Origin: Maniola hyperantus
Lineage: Eukaryota; Arthropoda; Insecta; Lepidoptera; Nymphalidae
NCBI RefSeq assembly: GCF_902806685.2
Contig: NC_048537.1
Span: forward strand, 7,648,720-7,712,719
Direction: 5' to 3'
Length of the DNA: 64,000 nt
Shown here: one piece after another, positions 56,201-63,537 of the stretch
How positions within the stretch are numbered: the stretch's first letter is position 1
Layout of the letters: each line of letters starts with the position of its first letter
Program-made: the position numbers and the translations under genes
Notes under the pieces: generated by a model
The model's input: only the letters and a program-made list of their open reading frames with translations
What the model was told of the DNA's origin: nothing
The model's database searches: none

Positions 56201-59200
56201 ATATTAATAGGTACATATTTATTCATTTTTGTTTTTTAAATTAATGAAAAAATCATTTTTAATATTCTCAATATTATGGATGTACTAATATATTATGTCG
56301 AGGGCATTGGCAAGCGAAACTTTTAGCAGGGTAACTAGGAGTACTAACTACTAGTGCTTGAAGAAGCAGATAATTTCTAGTCTAAAAGAACGAATTGCTT
56401 AGTGCTCTGTTGAACAGAATAGGACTTCTGTCCAACTGAGCAATTCGTTCTGTTCAGTTCGTACGTCTCGCAATTCCGTTGTTTAATACATGTTAAGAAA
56501 GCCATAACGTAGGAAAGCGAAATTATTATCTTCTCTTAGATGGCAAACCTTCATATCACTATGGTACAAGAATTATGCTTCACTGAGCAATCGCTCAGTG
56601 AAGCATAATTACAGCAAAGCTCCTGCGAGCAGGAGGATCTCCTCTTCTAGATAAACTCAAACACTTCTTTAACAGCGTGTGTGAACTGTGAGAAAACCTT
56701 AGACTCCATCGAAACCTGGGATGTACTGGAGTCACTGCAGTGATGCCAAGTCTAGGCACTATACATCTAAATGTTAAAATCCCTGTATGATGCCGCCACG
56801 ATGACCATTCAAGTGCAAGACCACCGACAGAGGAGACACAGCCGATTCCTATTCGAAGGGGAGTAAGACAGGGAGATGTTATATCCCCGAAACTCTTTAC
56901 TTACGCCCTCGAAGTTGTGTTTAAGGTATTGGACGAGAATGGCCGGGGATACACATTAATGGCGAATACATCTCACACTTGCGATTTGCAGACGACATAG
57001 TTATAGTGGCGGAATCGCAGGACTTTGATATGCTGACCGACCTTAGTTGTTCTTCCAGACGAGTAGATCTCGGGATGAACGTGGACAAAACGAAAGTCAT
57101 GTTTAATGGGTAGGTACGTCATCCATCTCCGTCGAAAATGTCAGCATCGAAGTTGTTCAAGAATATAACTACCTAGAACAGGTAATAGAACTTGGTCGAA
57201 ACAACTTCGACAAGGAAGCCGACAGAAGAATACAGCTGGGTTGGGCAGCATTTGGAAAACTGCGTCAAGCCTTCAATCCGTCGATACCCCAAAGCCTAAA
57301 GACGAAAGTCCTTAATGAGTGTGTCCTACCTGTGATGACGTATGGCGCTGAAACGTAGACACTGAAAGTTGGCCTTGTCCACAAGCATGCTATGGAGCGG
57401 GCTATGTTGTCTCTCTGAGGGACAAAATTCGTGACGAGGAAATCCGCAGTAGAACCAGAGTAACTGACATAGCTCAACGAATTAGCCAGCTGTTGCAGTG
57501 GGCAGTCCACGTCTGTCGCAGAACCGATGACCACTGGGGTAGACATGTCCTGGAGTGGAGACCGCATGTCGGCAAGCGCAGTGTGGGACGACCTCCAACC
57601 CGCTGGACTGACGACCTTAAGAACGTAGCGAGAAGTGGGTGGATGAGAAAGGCGGAGGATCGTGTGGTGGCGCGCTTTTGGGAAGGCCTATGTCCAGCAG
57701 TGGACGTAAACAGGCTGATTGATTGATTGAGCAACTGCTTTGCAATAACGCAACGGCCAGTCGACAAAGACTAACCTTTTGGCGAAAAGCTGAGCTTTCC
57801 TATGAGGAATAAACAATCTTGTCGTGAATCCGTTAATCATCACTCACGCAAGCGTTACACGCATTGTTCAAAGACTTCTCAAGAAAACATCTCGAAGCTT
57901 ACCGAACGCTGCCCAGCCATTGGATTCGACGCATAACCTCTTTCTCAAAATTGGAATTCATCTAACTCGATACACAATTTCGAATACGAAGGGTTTTAAA
58001 GCAGGACACGATTTAATTGAGGTCCTACTACTAATCTTTTTGTATATTTATCAAAATTTCTTTAACCATGGAATGGAACCACAGAAGTTCGTAGAGGCGG
58101 AAGAAGGGAATAGAAAGGAAATGAGGATTTTGGGAGTTCGGGAGACGAATAAGACGCTGTTAACGGTAAAATTCACTTGAGTAAGCTGTAAAGCTTAAAT
58201 CGCCTAAATGAAAAATATGCGCCCAATCGTGGTTGAGCAGACATTATCACGACACTTTTTGACGTCTCCGTAAGCTCATCTTGTAGATAATATTTTATCA
58301 GAGGATTGATCATTGAACTGATGAAGATTAAAAATAGGAGAGGAGACAACATGCCACCTTGTGGTATGCCAGCATCTATGGAATATATTACCAGTCAAAA
58401 ACACTTTTCCCCAACATGTGTCCATTGGCAGTGTCCATGCAAGTAATTTTAAAACCAGTCAAAGACCTCAGGAGATAATTTAGAGAAAGTAGAATAGCTG
58501 AAAGCATAGCATCAACATCATTGAAGGCATTGCTGAAGTCCAGTACAGTCAATACTGTCCTACACTGATTACATCCATACCAAAACCGATAACATCAGTA
58601 ATTTTCACTAAGGTAGTTGTTAACTAGGACCAGGACGAATTGGAATAGTTACATCTAGAAGGGAATATTGTCATTTTCTTGTGATAAGCTCAATATGTTT
58701 AGACAATTAAAATGAAAATAGGCTGATAACCCTAAAAACATGCAACTATGCATACTTTAAAGAAAACACTGGTACAGATGAAATGACTAAAGACACAAAC
58801 AGGAGATAGGAAATCAGAAAAATTATCATTTATGACTAATGCACCAACCAAAAGCTTCAGAGTTGCCTTTCATAATACTTCCTTAACATCACTGCAGTCA
58901 ATTTCATTTAAAAGAAAAACTGTATCGTCAGAAGTGGATAAAGCTAGAATTTGAGTTTAATTTCACCAACAAACCAATAATGGTACAATATGAGAAAAAT
59001 GCTGACTAATTCTTGACTGCTGACTTGATTTCCCATCCCTATGAGATTTCAGAAACTACTATACTGTTCTGGAGTCTCCTCAAGTACAGATTTATTGATA
59101 ACGTATGCTGTCTACACAACCTTCTGCATTGATTCTGAATGTTTTTATATTCATTCTGATTTAACTAGCAATTAATTTGTATTTTTAGCTTTTGCTAATT

Positions 59201-60627
59201 CTCCTTGTGTTTAAGGTTTAATTTCTCCAGTGCACCAAGGAGCAGGAAATGTTTAATTCTGACTGGGCATTTCTCTCATTTTTCATTATCTCCAGTAGAC
59301 TTCAGCACAATCAATTTGAGATGCATCATGTATGATTATTATCAATGTGTATTAAAATTATGTGTGTTTATTATGTCTATCATAAATTTTGTAGTCCTAT
59401 TCTTTTCCTGGAGATTATTTTTCTGTATCTTAGTTAACATCAATAGATTTCAAAACTTAAGTGTCATAATATATATAAAACATATTTCCTGCAAGAACTT
59501 ACCTTTTTGATTGTAAAATATGTTAGAAAACACTTTGAACATTTTATGAATAAAATATTACCATGAAATAAATAACTTGAGTTCAAACCTCTACATTACC
59601 TCCTAGTATCTTCATCAGAAGGCTCCGAGCTTTCTTCCTCATCACTTGTAAATCTTCTTCTTCTGGTTGGTTTCTTTTTTCTTAAAGGTACACTTCTTTG
59701 GCCTGGTCGTTTTGATGGTGGTGGTGGTGAACCTTTTAGATCACTATCACTATCTGAGGTATCTGAATTCCAAGAATCGCTAAAAATAATATTTAATATA
59801 AGAAAATTTTAAATAGTGAAAATAAATTTGAAATGACAATATTTATTTCAACAGTTTTTTCAGAAATAATGATTACAATGTACCTTTTTTTCCTACTTTT
59901 TCTATCATGACTTCTTCCTTTATTATCGCTAGAATCACTATCAGCAAGTTTCAGTCTATCTGGAACTTTTCTTGAGCGAGCTGATCGCCTAATACCAAAC
60001 ATATCAGGGTTATCTTCCCAAAGATCTGATTTGACTTTACCATGGTTATTTCTAGATTTACGCTTTGTGATAGAATCGTCTGAAGAGTCCTTATCGGTGT
60101 GATGATCAGATTTAGAAGAATTAGCATTGCTGTGCTTTGGTGATGATTTTGTGTCATCACTGTGATGTGATCGATCGGTGTGAACGTTGGACGACTTGTC
60201 AGATCCAGATCGGCCTAGAGTCCCAGAACCCGAAGAACTTGAACCACTCTCACTGTCCCAAAAAAAAGTTTTAAAATTATTTTTAGACAAAATATTAAAT
60301 AATATATATTCCATAGCTGTCAATATACTATTTAGTTGTTCATTATGGAAAATGTCCAACAAATAACAGTCCTAAGTCCTTATTTGAAAACCAACCAAGA
60401 TGATATCATAAAAATTGAATCTGTGACAGGCACAAATAGAAAAGGTATGGACATCGTAATGGAGTTATTAATTGGACACTTTTTGTAATATACAAATAAA
60501 TTACATAGCCACTGAGTTACGAAATAGGCTGCTGAATAAATGAGTACCTTTCACTTCCAGAGCCTGATCCACTGGTATCACTCTTCCCACCCTTCTCACT
60601 CATAGAATCACTTCCAGATTCATTCAT
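38019..60627 (-). CDS. Chd1: Chd1: chromodomain-helicase-DNA-binding protein 1, 22 coding exons, 1,827 residues
   Basis: Nuclear ATP-dependent nucleosome-spacing remodeller that reads H3K4 methylation through paired chromodomains and acts with RNA polymerase II elongation; in flies it also helps deposit H3.3. Exons: 60548-60627, 59884-60252, 59600-59779, 53775-53962, 53023-53352, 52352-52602, 51759-52037, 51213-51493, 50387-50744, 49474-49848, 49005-49256, 48148-48315, 47839-47959, 44915-45102, 43962-44136, 42813-42975, 41764-42136, 40895-41113, 40311-40610, 40006-40217, 39425-39835, 38019-38229. All phases agree and the total is 5,484 bases. Order: Ser/acidic N-terminus, chromodomains (about 270-470), SNF2 ATPase (about 470-920), SANT/SLIDE-like DNA-binding region (about 1,100-1,330), CHCT domain (about 1,450-1,540), Arg-rich tail. 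Length is close to Drosophila Chd1. Helicase and chromodomain motifs are intact. Confidence 0.97.
38290..38420 (-). mobile_element. SINE-B body fragment in Chd1 intron 21
   Basis: 'gtctccccgtcgaatgagaa', 'gacttcacacaaacgccttt' and 'gaacattataggcaactctc' parallel the minus-strand SINE-B copy at 23745-23990; the tRNA-like head is not evident. Confidence 0.55.
38766..39298. mobile_element. PIF/Harbinger-like MITE, 533 bp, TTA duplication
   Basis: Termini 'gggccggttgtttcaa' and its exact inverse 'ttgaaacaaccggccc'. Flanked by TTA on both sides (38763-38765 and 39299-39301). Subterminal inverted words such as 'gctaacgaacgtaag' / 'cgttcgtta' recur. GGG...CCC ends and a 3-bp TWA duplication fit PIF/Harbinger. 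No transposase. Located in Chd1 intron 21. Confidence 0.9.
39425..39835 (-). CDS. Chd1: Chd1 exon 21: Arg/Asp and His-Pro-Ala repeat tail
   Basis: After 'HKHKHKDRRSREGSLKRD' comes an alternating Arg-Asp/Arg-Glu run of about 45 residues, then 'SGGVGPRVRPPYAQHAHTD' and about five His-Pro-Ala repeats ending 'WTPPAYPGPRQYRGGDR'. The DNA is GC-rich and internally repetitive ('gcgcagggtgcgc' type units), so repeat number may vary between alleles. Confidence 0.9.
40006..41113 (-). CDS. Chd1: Chd1 exons 18-20: linker, CHCT domain and Lys-rich segment
   Basis: Exon 18 (40895-41113) is Lys-rich then 'GPMHFTANNEPRALELLGDL'. Exon 19 (40311-40610) holds the CHCT (DUF4208) domain: 'MRPVKKALRALDNPD', 'LTQIGSQIDICLAEYPDPEK', 'LWYFVSKFTNFDAKQLYRLY'. 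Exon 20 (40006-40217) is 'NNSNNHVKSYKKDGKQDK' followed by 'VKRKLEEGECDPEP'. Phases 0, 0, 2 at the donors. Confidence 0.94.
40664..40877 (+). mobile_element. Lep1-type Helitron in Chd1 intron 18
   Basis: Starts 'tccatactaatattataaat' with TC and a TCTG tract, and ends 'gcgagcatcatctagt' with CTAG. Middle is replaced by a GC-rich segment ('gcgctaacccggtgcgggcg'). Confidence 0.75.
41764..45102 (-). CDS. Chd1: Chd1 exons 14-17: SANT/SLIDE-like DNA-binding region
   Basis: Exon 14 (44915-45102) is Gly/Glu/Asp-rich then 'RKRGRPPASYREKIKGFTDQ'. Exon 15 (43962-44136): 'IRRFVKSFKKFCAPLKHLDS'. Exon 16 (42813-42975): 'GGVPVNAKTMAACQDELAPL'. Exon 17 (41764-42136): 'FDIEWGVEDDSRLLAGIYQY', 'GMGSWGAIKMD', 'KPQAKHLQSRAEYLLKLI', then a Lys-rich tail. 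Exon 14 uses donor GAG|GTGCGG, so the frame beyond 44915 is intron. Confidence 0.93.
42250..42519 (+). mobile_element. Lep1-type Helitron with internal inversion, Chd1 intron 16
   Basis: Begins near 'tgtgtctgtctggcc', continues to 'tagcctatgtccttacg.atgcaagc', then the same stretch is inverted ('gcttgcattccagaggacat'), and ends 'cacgggcatcatctagt'. The inversion gives a local hairpin of about 35 bp arms. Confidence 0.7.
43240..43705. mobile_element. Three tandem palindromic MITE copies, Chd1 intron 15
   Basis: Copies at about 43240-43391, 43408-43568 and 43574-43705, each 130-160 bp. Each folds: 'gattctcttgtacacaatct' is inverted at the other end ('gagattgt.tacaagagaatc'), and inner arms 'ggtctaaatctagtgctatc' / 'ggatagcaatagatttagac' pair too. 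The third copy is the most decayed. Superfamily not determined. Confidence 0.82.
44180..44400 (+). mobile_element. Lep1-type Helitron, Chd1 intron 14
   Basis: 'ttattataaatacgaatgtg' start, 'acaaaccaataaacccac' type tract, 'atcccggaaaaccaaagagt', and ends 'gtcgcaggcatcagctagt'. It is followed at once by the GACT-tract variant at 44403-44600. Confidence 0.75.
44403..44600 (+). mobile_element. Lep1-like variant with (GACT)n tract
   Basis: 'aaacgctgactgactgactg' then 'gtagacatccgctaagaaaa' and 'cccctaagggggtaaaatag'. Same subfamily as 13985-14212 and 6594-7110. Confidence 0.7.
45268..45900. mobile_element. Foldback element with 125-bp near-identical arms, plus flanking body, Chd1 intron 13
   Basis: Arm 1 (about 45270-45393) and arm 2 (about 45450-45572) are almost perfect reverse complements, including 'attaccgaatatattatgta' / 'tacataatatattcggtaat' and 'ttaatatagttccataataa' / 'ttattatggaactatattaa'. 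The loop is about 56 bp. The sequence then runs to 'ggaggttctcaattcg' complement and 'ttgaagtcggtt' at 45900. 'aaccgactt(c)' words mark both outer ends. Common in Lepidoptera as I recall; class uncertain. Confidence 0.82.
46040..46330 (+). mobile_element. SINE-B body, head diverged, Chd1 intron 13
   Basis: 'acctctaacttttcgctgca', 'atatcacttgctttaatggt', 'gatcgtgaggaagcctgcat' and 'gagccggcgggcgatgggtt' follow SINE-B order. Confidence 0.75.
46615..46925 (-). repeat. Family D dispersed repeat, minus strand, Chd1 intron 13
   Basis: Begins 'tttttagggttccatacctc' and ends 'gcgagtccaactcgcacttg' and 'accggttttt', the inverse of the other family D copies. Contains a TCTG tract. Confidence 0.75.
47088..47402. 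mobile_element. PIF/Harbinger-like MITE, 315 bp, TAA duplication
   Basis: Ends 'gggcggtttcagactagcg' and inverse 'cgctagtctgaaaccaccc' (one mismatch), flanked by TAA at 47085-47087 and 47403-47405. The interior is unusually GC-rich and full of 'cgcgtatacg'-like words. The long plus-strand ORF across it is a by-product of composition. In Chd1 intron 13. Confidence 0.88.
47419..47597. mobile_element. MITE with TA duplication (Tc1/mariner-like), 179 bp
   Basis: Ends 'cagtacgcggccaaaagtga' and the inverse of the right end 'cagtgcgcggccgaaagtga', flanked by TA at 47417-47418 and 47598-47599. It lies only 11 bp beyond the TAA copy of the Harbinger-like MITE. Same family as 22063-22235. Confidence 0.88.
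47839..49256 (-). CDS. Chd1: Chd1 exons 11-13: ATPase C-terminal bridge
   Basis: Exon 11 (49005-49256): '[20 protein letters not shown]', 'LDHLVIQRMDTTGR', 'LNAILKFGAEELF'. Exon 12 (48148-48315): 'CDIDEILQRAETRDE', 'LLSAFKVASFAF'. Exon 13 (47839-47959): 'DDIIPENVRKNIEAQEK' and 'DLYLPPRRKN'. These match the regulatory NegC/bridge part that links the motor to the DNA-binding region. Confidence 0.95.
48650..48990 (+). mobile_element. Lep1-type Helitron pieces, Chd1 intron 11
   Basis: 'gatatttggtacagagatag', 'gaccTGGAGAGTGACATAGG' and 'cgcgaagttgcgagcattag' then 'ctagt'. The element is broken by about 90 bp of other sequence. Confidence 0.65.
49474..52037 (-). CDS. Chd1: Chd1 exons 7-10: SNF2-type ATPase
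   Basis: Exon 7 has motif I 'LADEMGLGKTIQTICFL' and 'VVPLSTMTAWQREF'. Exon 8 has motif II 'LLVDEAHRLKN' and motif III 'LLVTGTPLQNSLKELW'. Exon 9 carries 'PFILRRQKKDVEKSLP' and 'ELKKCCNHALL'. Exon 10 has motif IV '[20 protein letters not shown]', motif V 'LSTRAGGLGINLATADTV' and motif VI 'QARAHRIGQKNQ'. Walker A lysine, DEAH box and arginine finger are all present, so the ATPase should be active. Confidence 0.97.
49935..50055 (-). mobile_element. SINE-A, minus strand, Chd1 intron 9
   Basis: Oligo(T) at 49935-49943, then 'aagcttgtgctaggagaagg', 'tgggatttgaactgacaacc' (B box, inverse) and 'gagctattgagc' (A box, inverse). Confidence 0.85.
50179..50335 (+). mobile_element. SINE-B short form with target duplication, Chd1 intron 9
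   Basis: Head 'gctgtggtagcctagtggtt', B box 'ggttcgatccc', then directly to the 'gactatggcc' body, so the middle of the longer copy at 31600 is absent. The duplication 'tttaaataat(c)aaaa' is at 50164-50178 and 50336-50349 with one base lost. Confidence 0.9.
50833..51175 (-). mobile_element. Lep1-type Helitron hosting a MITE, Chd1 intron 8
   Basis: Left part 'aactagctgacgcccgcgac' to 'gtagcctatgttactctcca' and right part 'tctttgactatacccatgca' to 'cattcgcatttataac' are one Lep1 copy, split by the MITE at about 50936-51109. Confidence 0.8.
50936..51109. mobile_element. Inverted-end MITE inside a Lep1 copy
   Basis: Left 'gattcgctaactcagtgtct' and right 'agacactgagttagagaatc' are inverse copies. 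CTAG occurs on both sides (50933-50936, 51112-51115) and may be the duplicated target. A truncated relative is at 24985-25115. Confidence 0.8.
52083..52320 (+). repeat. Family D dispersed repeat, Chd1 intron 6
   Basis: 'acaggtcaagtgcgagtggg', 'cgcgcactaagggtcccgta' to 'gagttaaggaaccctaaaa'. It contains a short perfect hairpin ('acttgtgctacctgcttaat' and its inverse) near 52190-52230. Confidence 0.8.
52352..53352 (-). CDS. Chd1: Chd1 exons 5-6: double chromodomain
   Basis: Exon 5 (53023-53352): 'TTVYYVEEHGDPN', 'VQYLIKWKGWSHIHNTWES', 'WWRGQACPEDIDYYE', 'VKTYNSVERIF'. Exon 6 (52352-52602): '[20 protein letters not shown]', 'PSRHCPVLKRRPKF'. The aromatic residues of the H3K4me cage (YLIKWKGW, NTWE) are kept. 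Exon 6 has no ATG near its start. Confidence 0.95.
52725..52950 (-). mobile_element. SINE-B, minus strand, Chd1 intron 5
   Basis: 'atcatcatctcagccggctc' (tail side), 'gataaagcaagtgatattta', 'cataactccaaaaagttaaa' and 'gtgcatgcaggagattaacc' follow SINE-B inverted. Confidence 0.75.
53775..53962 (-). CDS. Chd1: Chd1 exon 4: acidic linker before chromodomain 1
   Basis: Encodes 'RTATRRTGAAAVSYKEAS', a Glu-rich segment 'ENEGGEEGAEAEPEPEDHSE' and 'TIERVLGLRRGKKGG'. The last part starts chromodomain 1 (IERVL). Separated from exon 3 by the largest intron (5.6 kb), which holds LINE relics. Confidence 0.95.
54230..54995 (+). repeat. Minisatellite-like array in Chd1 intron 3
   Basis: About five units of roughly 90-120 bp sharing 'ctgcagcatcaggattgagg', 'gacttggagttcaatcatga' and 'cagtttctaaatcc.tac.cc'. 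A final 'aaaaaaattagggaccattt' pair is directly repeated at 54815-54860. The right end ('aaaacctcctttttaaaagt') resembles the 'ggaggttct..gtcggtt' end of the foldback element at 45.9 kb, so this is probably part of a transposon. Confidence 0.78.
55000..56385. other. Chd1 intron 3, unassigned
   Basis: AT-rich. A weak SINE-A remnant lies near 55545-55620 ('aaatcttgtgctaggatg'). Nothing else recognised. Confidence 0.5.
56571..56610. repeat. Perfect 18-bp hairpin
   Basis: 'aattatgcttcactgagc' followed, after four bases, by its exact reverse complement. A looser inverted pair ('agaacgaattgct...agcaattcgttct') lies just upstream at 56388-56450. Function unknown; may mark transposon junctions. Confidence 0.85.
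56640..57735 (+). pseudogene. RTE-clade LINE remnant (RT and C-terminal part), Chd1 intron 3
   Basis: Across shifted frames the plus strand reads reverse transcriptase pieces 'IPIRRGVRQGDVISPKLFTY', 'LRFADDIVIVAES', then 'VLPVMTYGAE' and the RTE C-terminal 'GRPPTRWTDDLKNVARSGWM'. Several stops and frameshifts break it; the last 77-codon piece (57493-57726) is still open. The 3' end 'tccagcagtggacgtaaaca' and a GATT-repeat tail match 10233-10310. Sense orientation is opposite to Chd1. Confidence 0.88.
58235..58600 (-). pseudogene. Jockey/CR1-like LINE reverse-transcriptase remnant, Chd1 intron 3
   Basis: The minus strand reads 'TVLDFSNAFNDVDAM' and, in a shifted frame, 'DAGIPQGGMLSPLLFLIFIS', the A and B motif regions of a LINE reverse transcriptase. 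Stops and indels separate them. Surrounding DNA to about 59.2 kb may be more of the same element but I cannot show it. Confidence 0.75.
59600..60627 (-). CDS. Chd1: Chd1 exons 1-3: Ser-rich, acidic and basic N-terminal region
   Basis: Exon 1 (60548-60627) gives 'MNESGSDSMSEKGGKSD'. Exon 2 (59884-60252) is Ser/Asp/Lys-rich and holds the Chd1 signature 'DLWEDNPDMFGIRRSARSRK'. Exon 3 (59600-59779) has 'GSPPPPSKRPGQRS', basic 'RKKKPTRRRRFTSDEEESSE'. The ATG at 60627 follows an acceptor (TTGTTTAG) by nine bases. Low-complexity N-termini are normal for Chd1 and likely disordered. Confidence 0.95.
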
Positions 60628-60636
60628 GGATCCCTT

Positions 60637-61558
60637 CTAAACAAATAAAACATAAATAATACCAATCACAGTTGAAAAAGTTATCCGTAGTTACTTAAAT
60701 AGGGAGTCTGATTACAGTCCACAAATGAAGTGTCAAAATCTTTTGATTACAATAATTAATCATTGAAAAATGTAAGATTACTTAGTTTTAATAACATCAA
60801 CAATTCATATTAAGGTTTTGACTAATTATTCCACACTTTTTGAGATGAATTTGAGAGGTATAGTCATTGTTAGTAAACTTTGATGTTGAAGCATACACCT
60901 AACAAGTAAGATCAGAAGTTTAACCAATAACTACCAAAAATTATTTATATATAAATGGAGTCACATTTTATAATACAATGCTTATTGTAAATCGTTAATA
61001 AAACAAAGAAAAAGTCCTTCCCTATTCTGTAGAACAAAACATAACCTGAAAATTCAATGTTTACATACAACTTCAGAGCATAATTTTAGTTTAATTCTCC
61101 AAAAATCAAACAATTTAATGATGAAAGAAAGCAGGATGTATTGAGATACAAAATGTGTAGGTTACCAAAATATGGAAAAAATTTAGAAGACATAACCTCA
61201 AACGCTGAATCCTACAAGTACACAGCCTGGTAAGACCAATTTTCAAAGCTAAATTGCAAAAATGGGTCCCTTTCCAAAATCAGTTTTCTTAGCCTCTGTA
61301 GAAAGATTACGTAACAAAGCAACCGTGGAAACACTTTCTATCGTGGAACAAATACTTTTTAATACATAAAAACTTTAAAATATATTGTAAACAATCGTAG
61401 AAAACCGATTTATTCACATTTACGTCTTAAAAAGTATGCCTTTTCTAGGGCCACACCCAGCACTTCTAGAAAGTTCTATTGATATTCAGAACCAGAAAAA
61501 CATATTAATAAAGAAATATACACAAAAACAACGACTAAAAAGCTTTAAAATCACTTAC
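60637..61558. other. Probable Chd1 5'UTR intron
   Basis: AT-rich, without coding content, bounded by donor CATG|GTAAGT (61558) and acceptor TTGTTTAG (60637-60638) on the minus strand. Confidence 0.55.
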
Positions 61559-61800
61559 CATGAGCATTTTGTAGAAATTTTAAGGAATACACTATATCTT
61601 AAATATTTGCAGATGAAAATTGATAAAAAGTAAGCAAATCATTTAACAAAAAAACCTTGGAACACTTTTTGCAACATTTTTAGGAAATATTTTTTATTTA
61701 ACTGTAAAAACTAAAAATTTAATTTGGAGTAAAATCTTGTCAAGCGACGCCATTTTGTCGTCGCGTGAATTCTGGTGACGACGGAAATGAAAAATCAGAA
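61559..61800 (-). promoter_or_regulatory. Chd1: Probable Chd1 non-coding first exon and core promoter
   Basis: A consensus donor at 61558 ends the exon. Upstream (about 61745-61800) is a CpG-containing patch with 'gacgacaaaatggcgtcgc' on the minus strand, whose AAAATGGCG word resembles a YY1/Pho-type site. It also opens a 20-codon upstream ORF that ends before the donor. No TATA box. The exact start site is not known. Confidence 0.5.
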
Positions 61801-62340
61801 AATTCCCTACTGAACTTTGGTAAAAACAAGGTAAACAGAAGAAAAGACCACTAAAAAATTAAAAATGAAACTTTAGAGCCGTCGGAAATACTCCGTTCTA
61901 TATTGAAATCGATTTGAGCACCGCGCACTACCAGCGAAACTCGAAAGCTACGGCCATATTGCGGATTGCCATTACCAAATGAAAATGCCACTGCTCAAAT
62001 CGAAAGAACTAGTGCTGCCAGTTCAATGTCACTTTACCCCATATCCTCAAAATACGTTTGATTTTGAGTTAGTTGAAAAGCCAAATTTTTATCGATTACA
62101 CATAATTATTGATTTTTAAACTTTCGTTTCGGGATCCCACAATTTGCAGGATTCATGAACGAGATACCAAATTTTAAAGAATTTGGTCCAATAAAACAGT
62201 TTTTCAAAATCTTTATAGCATATTTTACTTTTACTTACTTTACAAAATAACTATCTATTTTAAATAAAACTAATATTTAATTTTAGTATCGATTTCTTTA
62301 AGACAAGATGTTTAATTTAAAGAATATGTTAAGACAAAAT
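61801..62340. other. Upstream flank of Chd1
   Basis: Holds an inverted pair 'atcgatttgagca' (61909) / 'tgctcaaatcgaa' (about 61991) spanning about 95 bp. Otherwise AT-rich and unassigned. Confidence 0.5.
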
Positions 62341-62344
62341 TCAA

Positions 62345-62935
62345 GGAGACATTGTGAAGGTAGCAGTGGTGTAGTGGTGCCTTCTATGCCAGTGCTTACT
62401 AGGAAGCGAGCTCGCGCACTCGAGATCCGCCGCCTGGCTTGACTACGCCAGGGTCCTTGGGTTGGCCCATGGGCCTACGGGCTTTCTCCCTCTGTGAGGA
62501 AGAGATAGCTGAGAGCGGTCCTCACACCGTCGTGGTCCGTCCTTGCCGGGTGGAACCCGCTTGTAGGAAGCCCAGCAAGGTGGTCGACGTGTGTGGACTG
62601 TGCGGAGGACGCGCTCCGAGGCATCTATGTGGCACGGTTCTCTTCTTCCTCCTATCTGACGTCCCTGGTAGGCTGGGCCTCACCGGTGAAAGCGGCGAGT
62701 CGACGCAGGATGCGCAGGAGCGGGTCTTCCCCGCCATTTTTGATGGCGTGGAAGACGTCTTCGAGCGTCTCGAACGCCACGGCTTTGATGCCGCGACGCT
62801 CGGTTCAGCGGTCCTCTCGGGCTGGGGCGGGACTCCCTCGTATGCCGGTGCTTGCATTGCAAAGGTGCCTTTTAAGTCAGTGGCTAGAGCCACAGGTTGA
62901 AATGACGTCATATCCGCCTCCATTATTCCTTCAAT
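62345..62935 (+). other. GC-rich ORF-bearing block, unclassified
   Basis: A sharply bounded segment near 60% GC in AT-rich surroundings. The plus strand is open for 153 codons (62439-62900, no ATG at its start) with 'VVDVCGLCGG', 'LSDVPGRLGLTGESGE' and 'GVEDVFERLERHGFDAATLG'. The opposite strand is also open for 133 codons (62522-62923). I do not recognise a domain. Composition and sharp edges suggest a fragment of a mobile element's ORF or 3' region rather than a host exon; no splice sites frame it convincingly. Confidence 0.5.
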
Positions 62936-63306
62936 ACGGTATTTGACAATTAGTTAAATCAGTATTTTTTATCAAACGTCAAAATGCACGCTTAGTATGC
63001 AAGATTCTATAAAATAATGGTATCACATTGAAGACGTCACATCACAATGACATACTTTTTTAGTTTCATCGATAATAAATTCAAAAAGGTTATTACACTT
63101 AAAACTATCAATTTTACGTATTTTGGAAGACACTCTATTTATTTACTAAGAAATAATTTATTTTCGATCTTGGCAAATACCCAATTTAGATAATCTCCAT
63201 GAAATTCTTGCATGCAGTATGGTCATTCCAACGCGGAAAAAGAAGTTTCACTCACTCACGATATCAGCGTATTAACATACGCTTATTTTATCCTGAGATT
63301 TACTCA
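62936..63306. other. Intergenic, no gene seen
   Basis: AT-rich unique-looking DNA, nothing supported. Confidence 0.5.
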
Positions 63307-63537
63307 TCCATACTAATATTATAAATGCGAAAGTGTGTCTGTCTGTTTGTCTGTCTGTCTGTATGTCTGCTAGCTTTTCACGGCCCAACCGTTCAACTGA
63401 TTTGGATGAAATTTGGTACAGAGTTAGCTTATATCCTGGGGAAGGACATAGGCTACTTTTTATCCCGGAAAATTGAAGAGTTCCCAAGGGATTTTAGATA
63501 ACCTTAATCCACGCGGACGAAGTCGCGGGCATCATCA
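63307..63537 (+). mobile_element. Lep1-type Helitron, near-complete copy
   Basis: Starts 'tccatactaatattataaat' (TC terminus), then a TCTG tract, 'gctagcttttcacggcccaa', 'atttggtacagagttagctt', 'tttttatcccggaaaattga' and 'ccacgcggacgaagtcgcgg'. The usual CTAG at the 3' end is here 'catcatcatg', so the terminus has mutated or been lost. This is the most complete copy and the best reference for the others. Confidence 0.85.

Noticed and set aside
57824..58180. 118-codon plus-strand ORF in Chd1 intron 3
   Set aside because: No domain recognised; sits between two LINE remnants and opposite to the gene.
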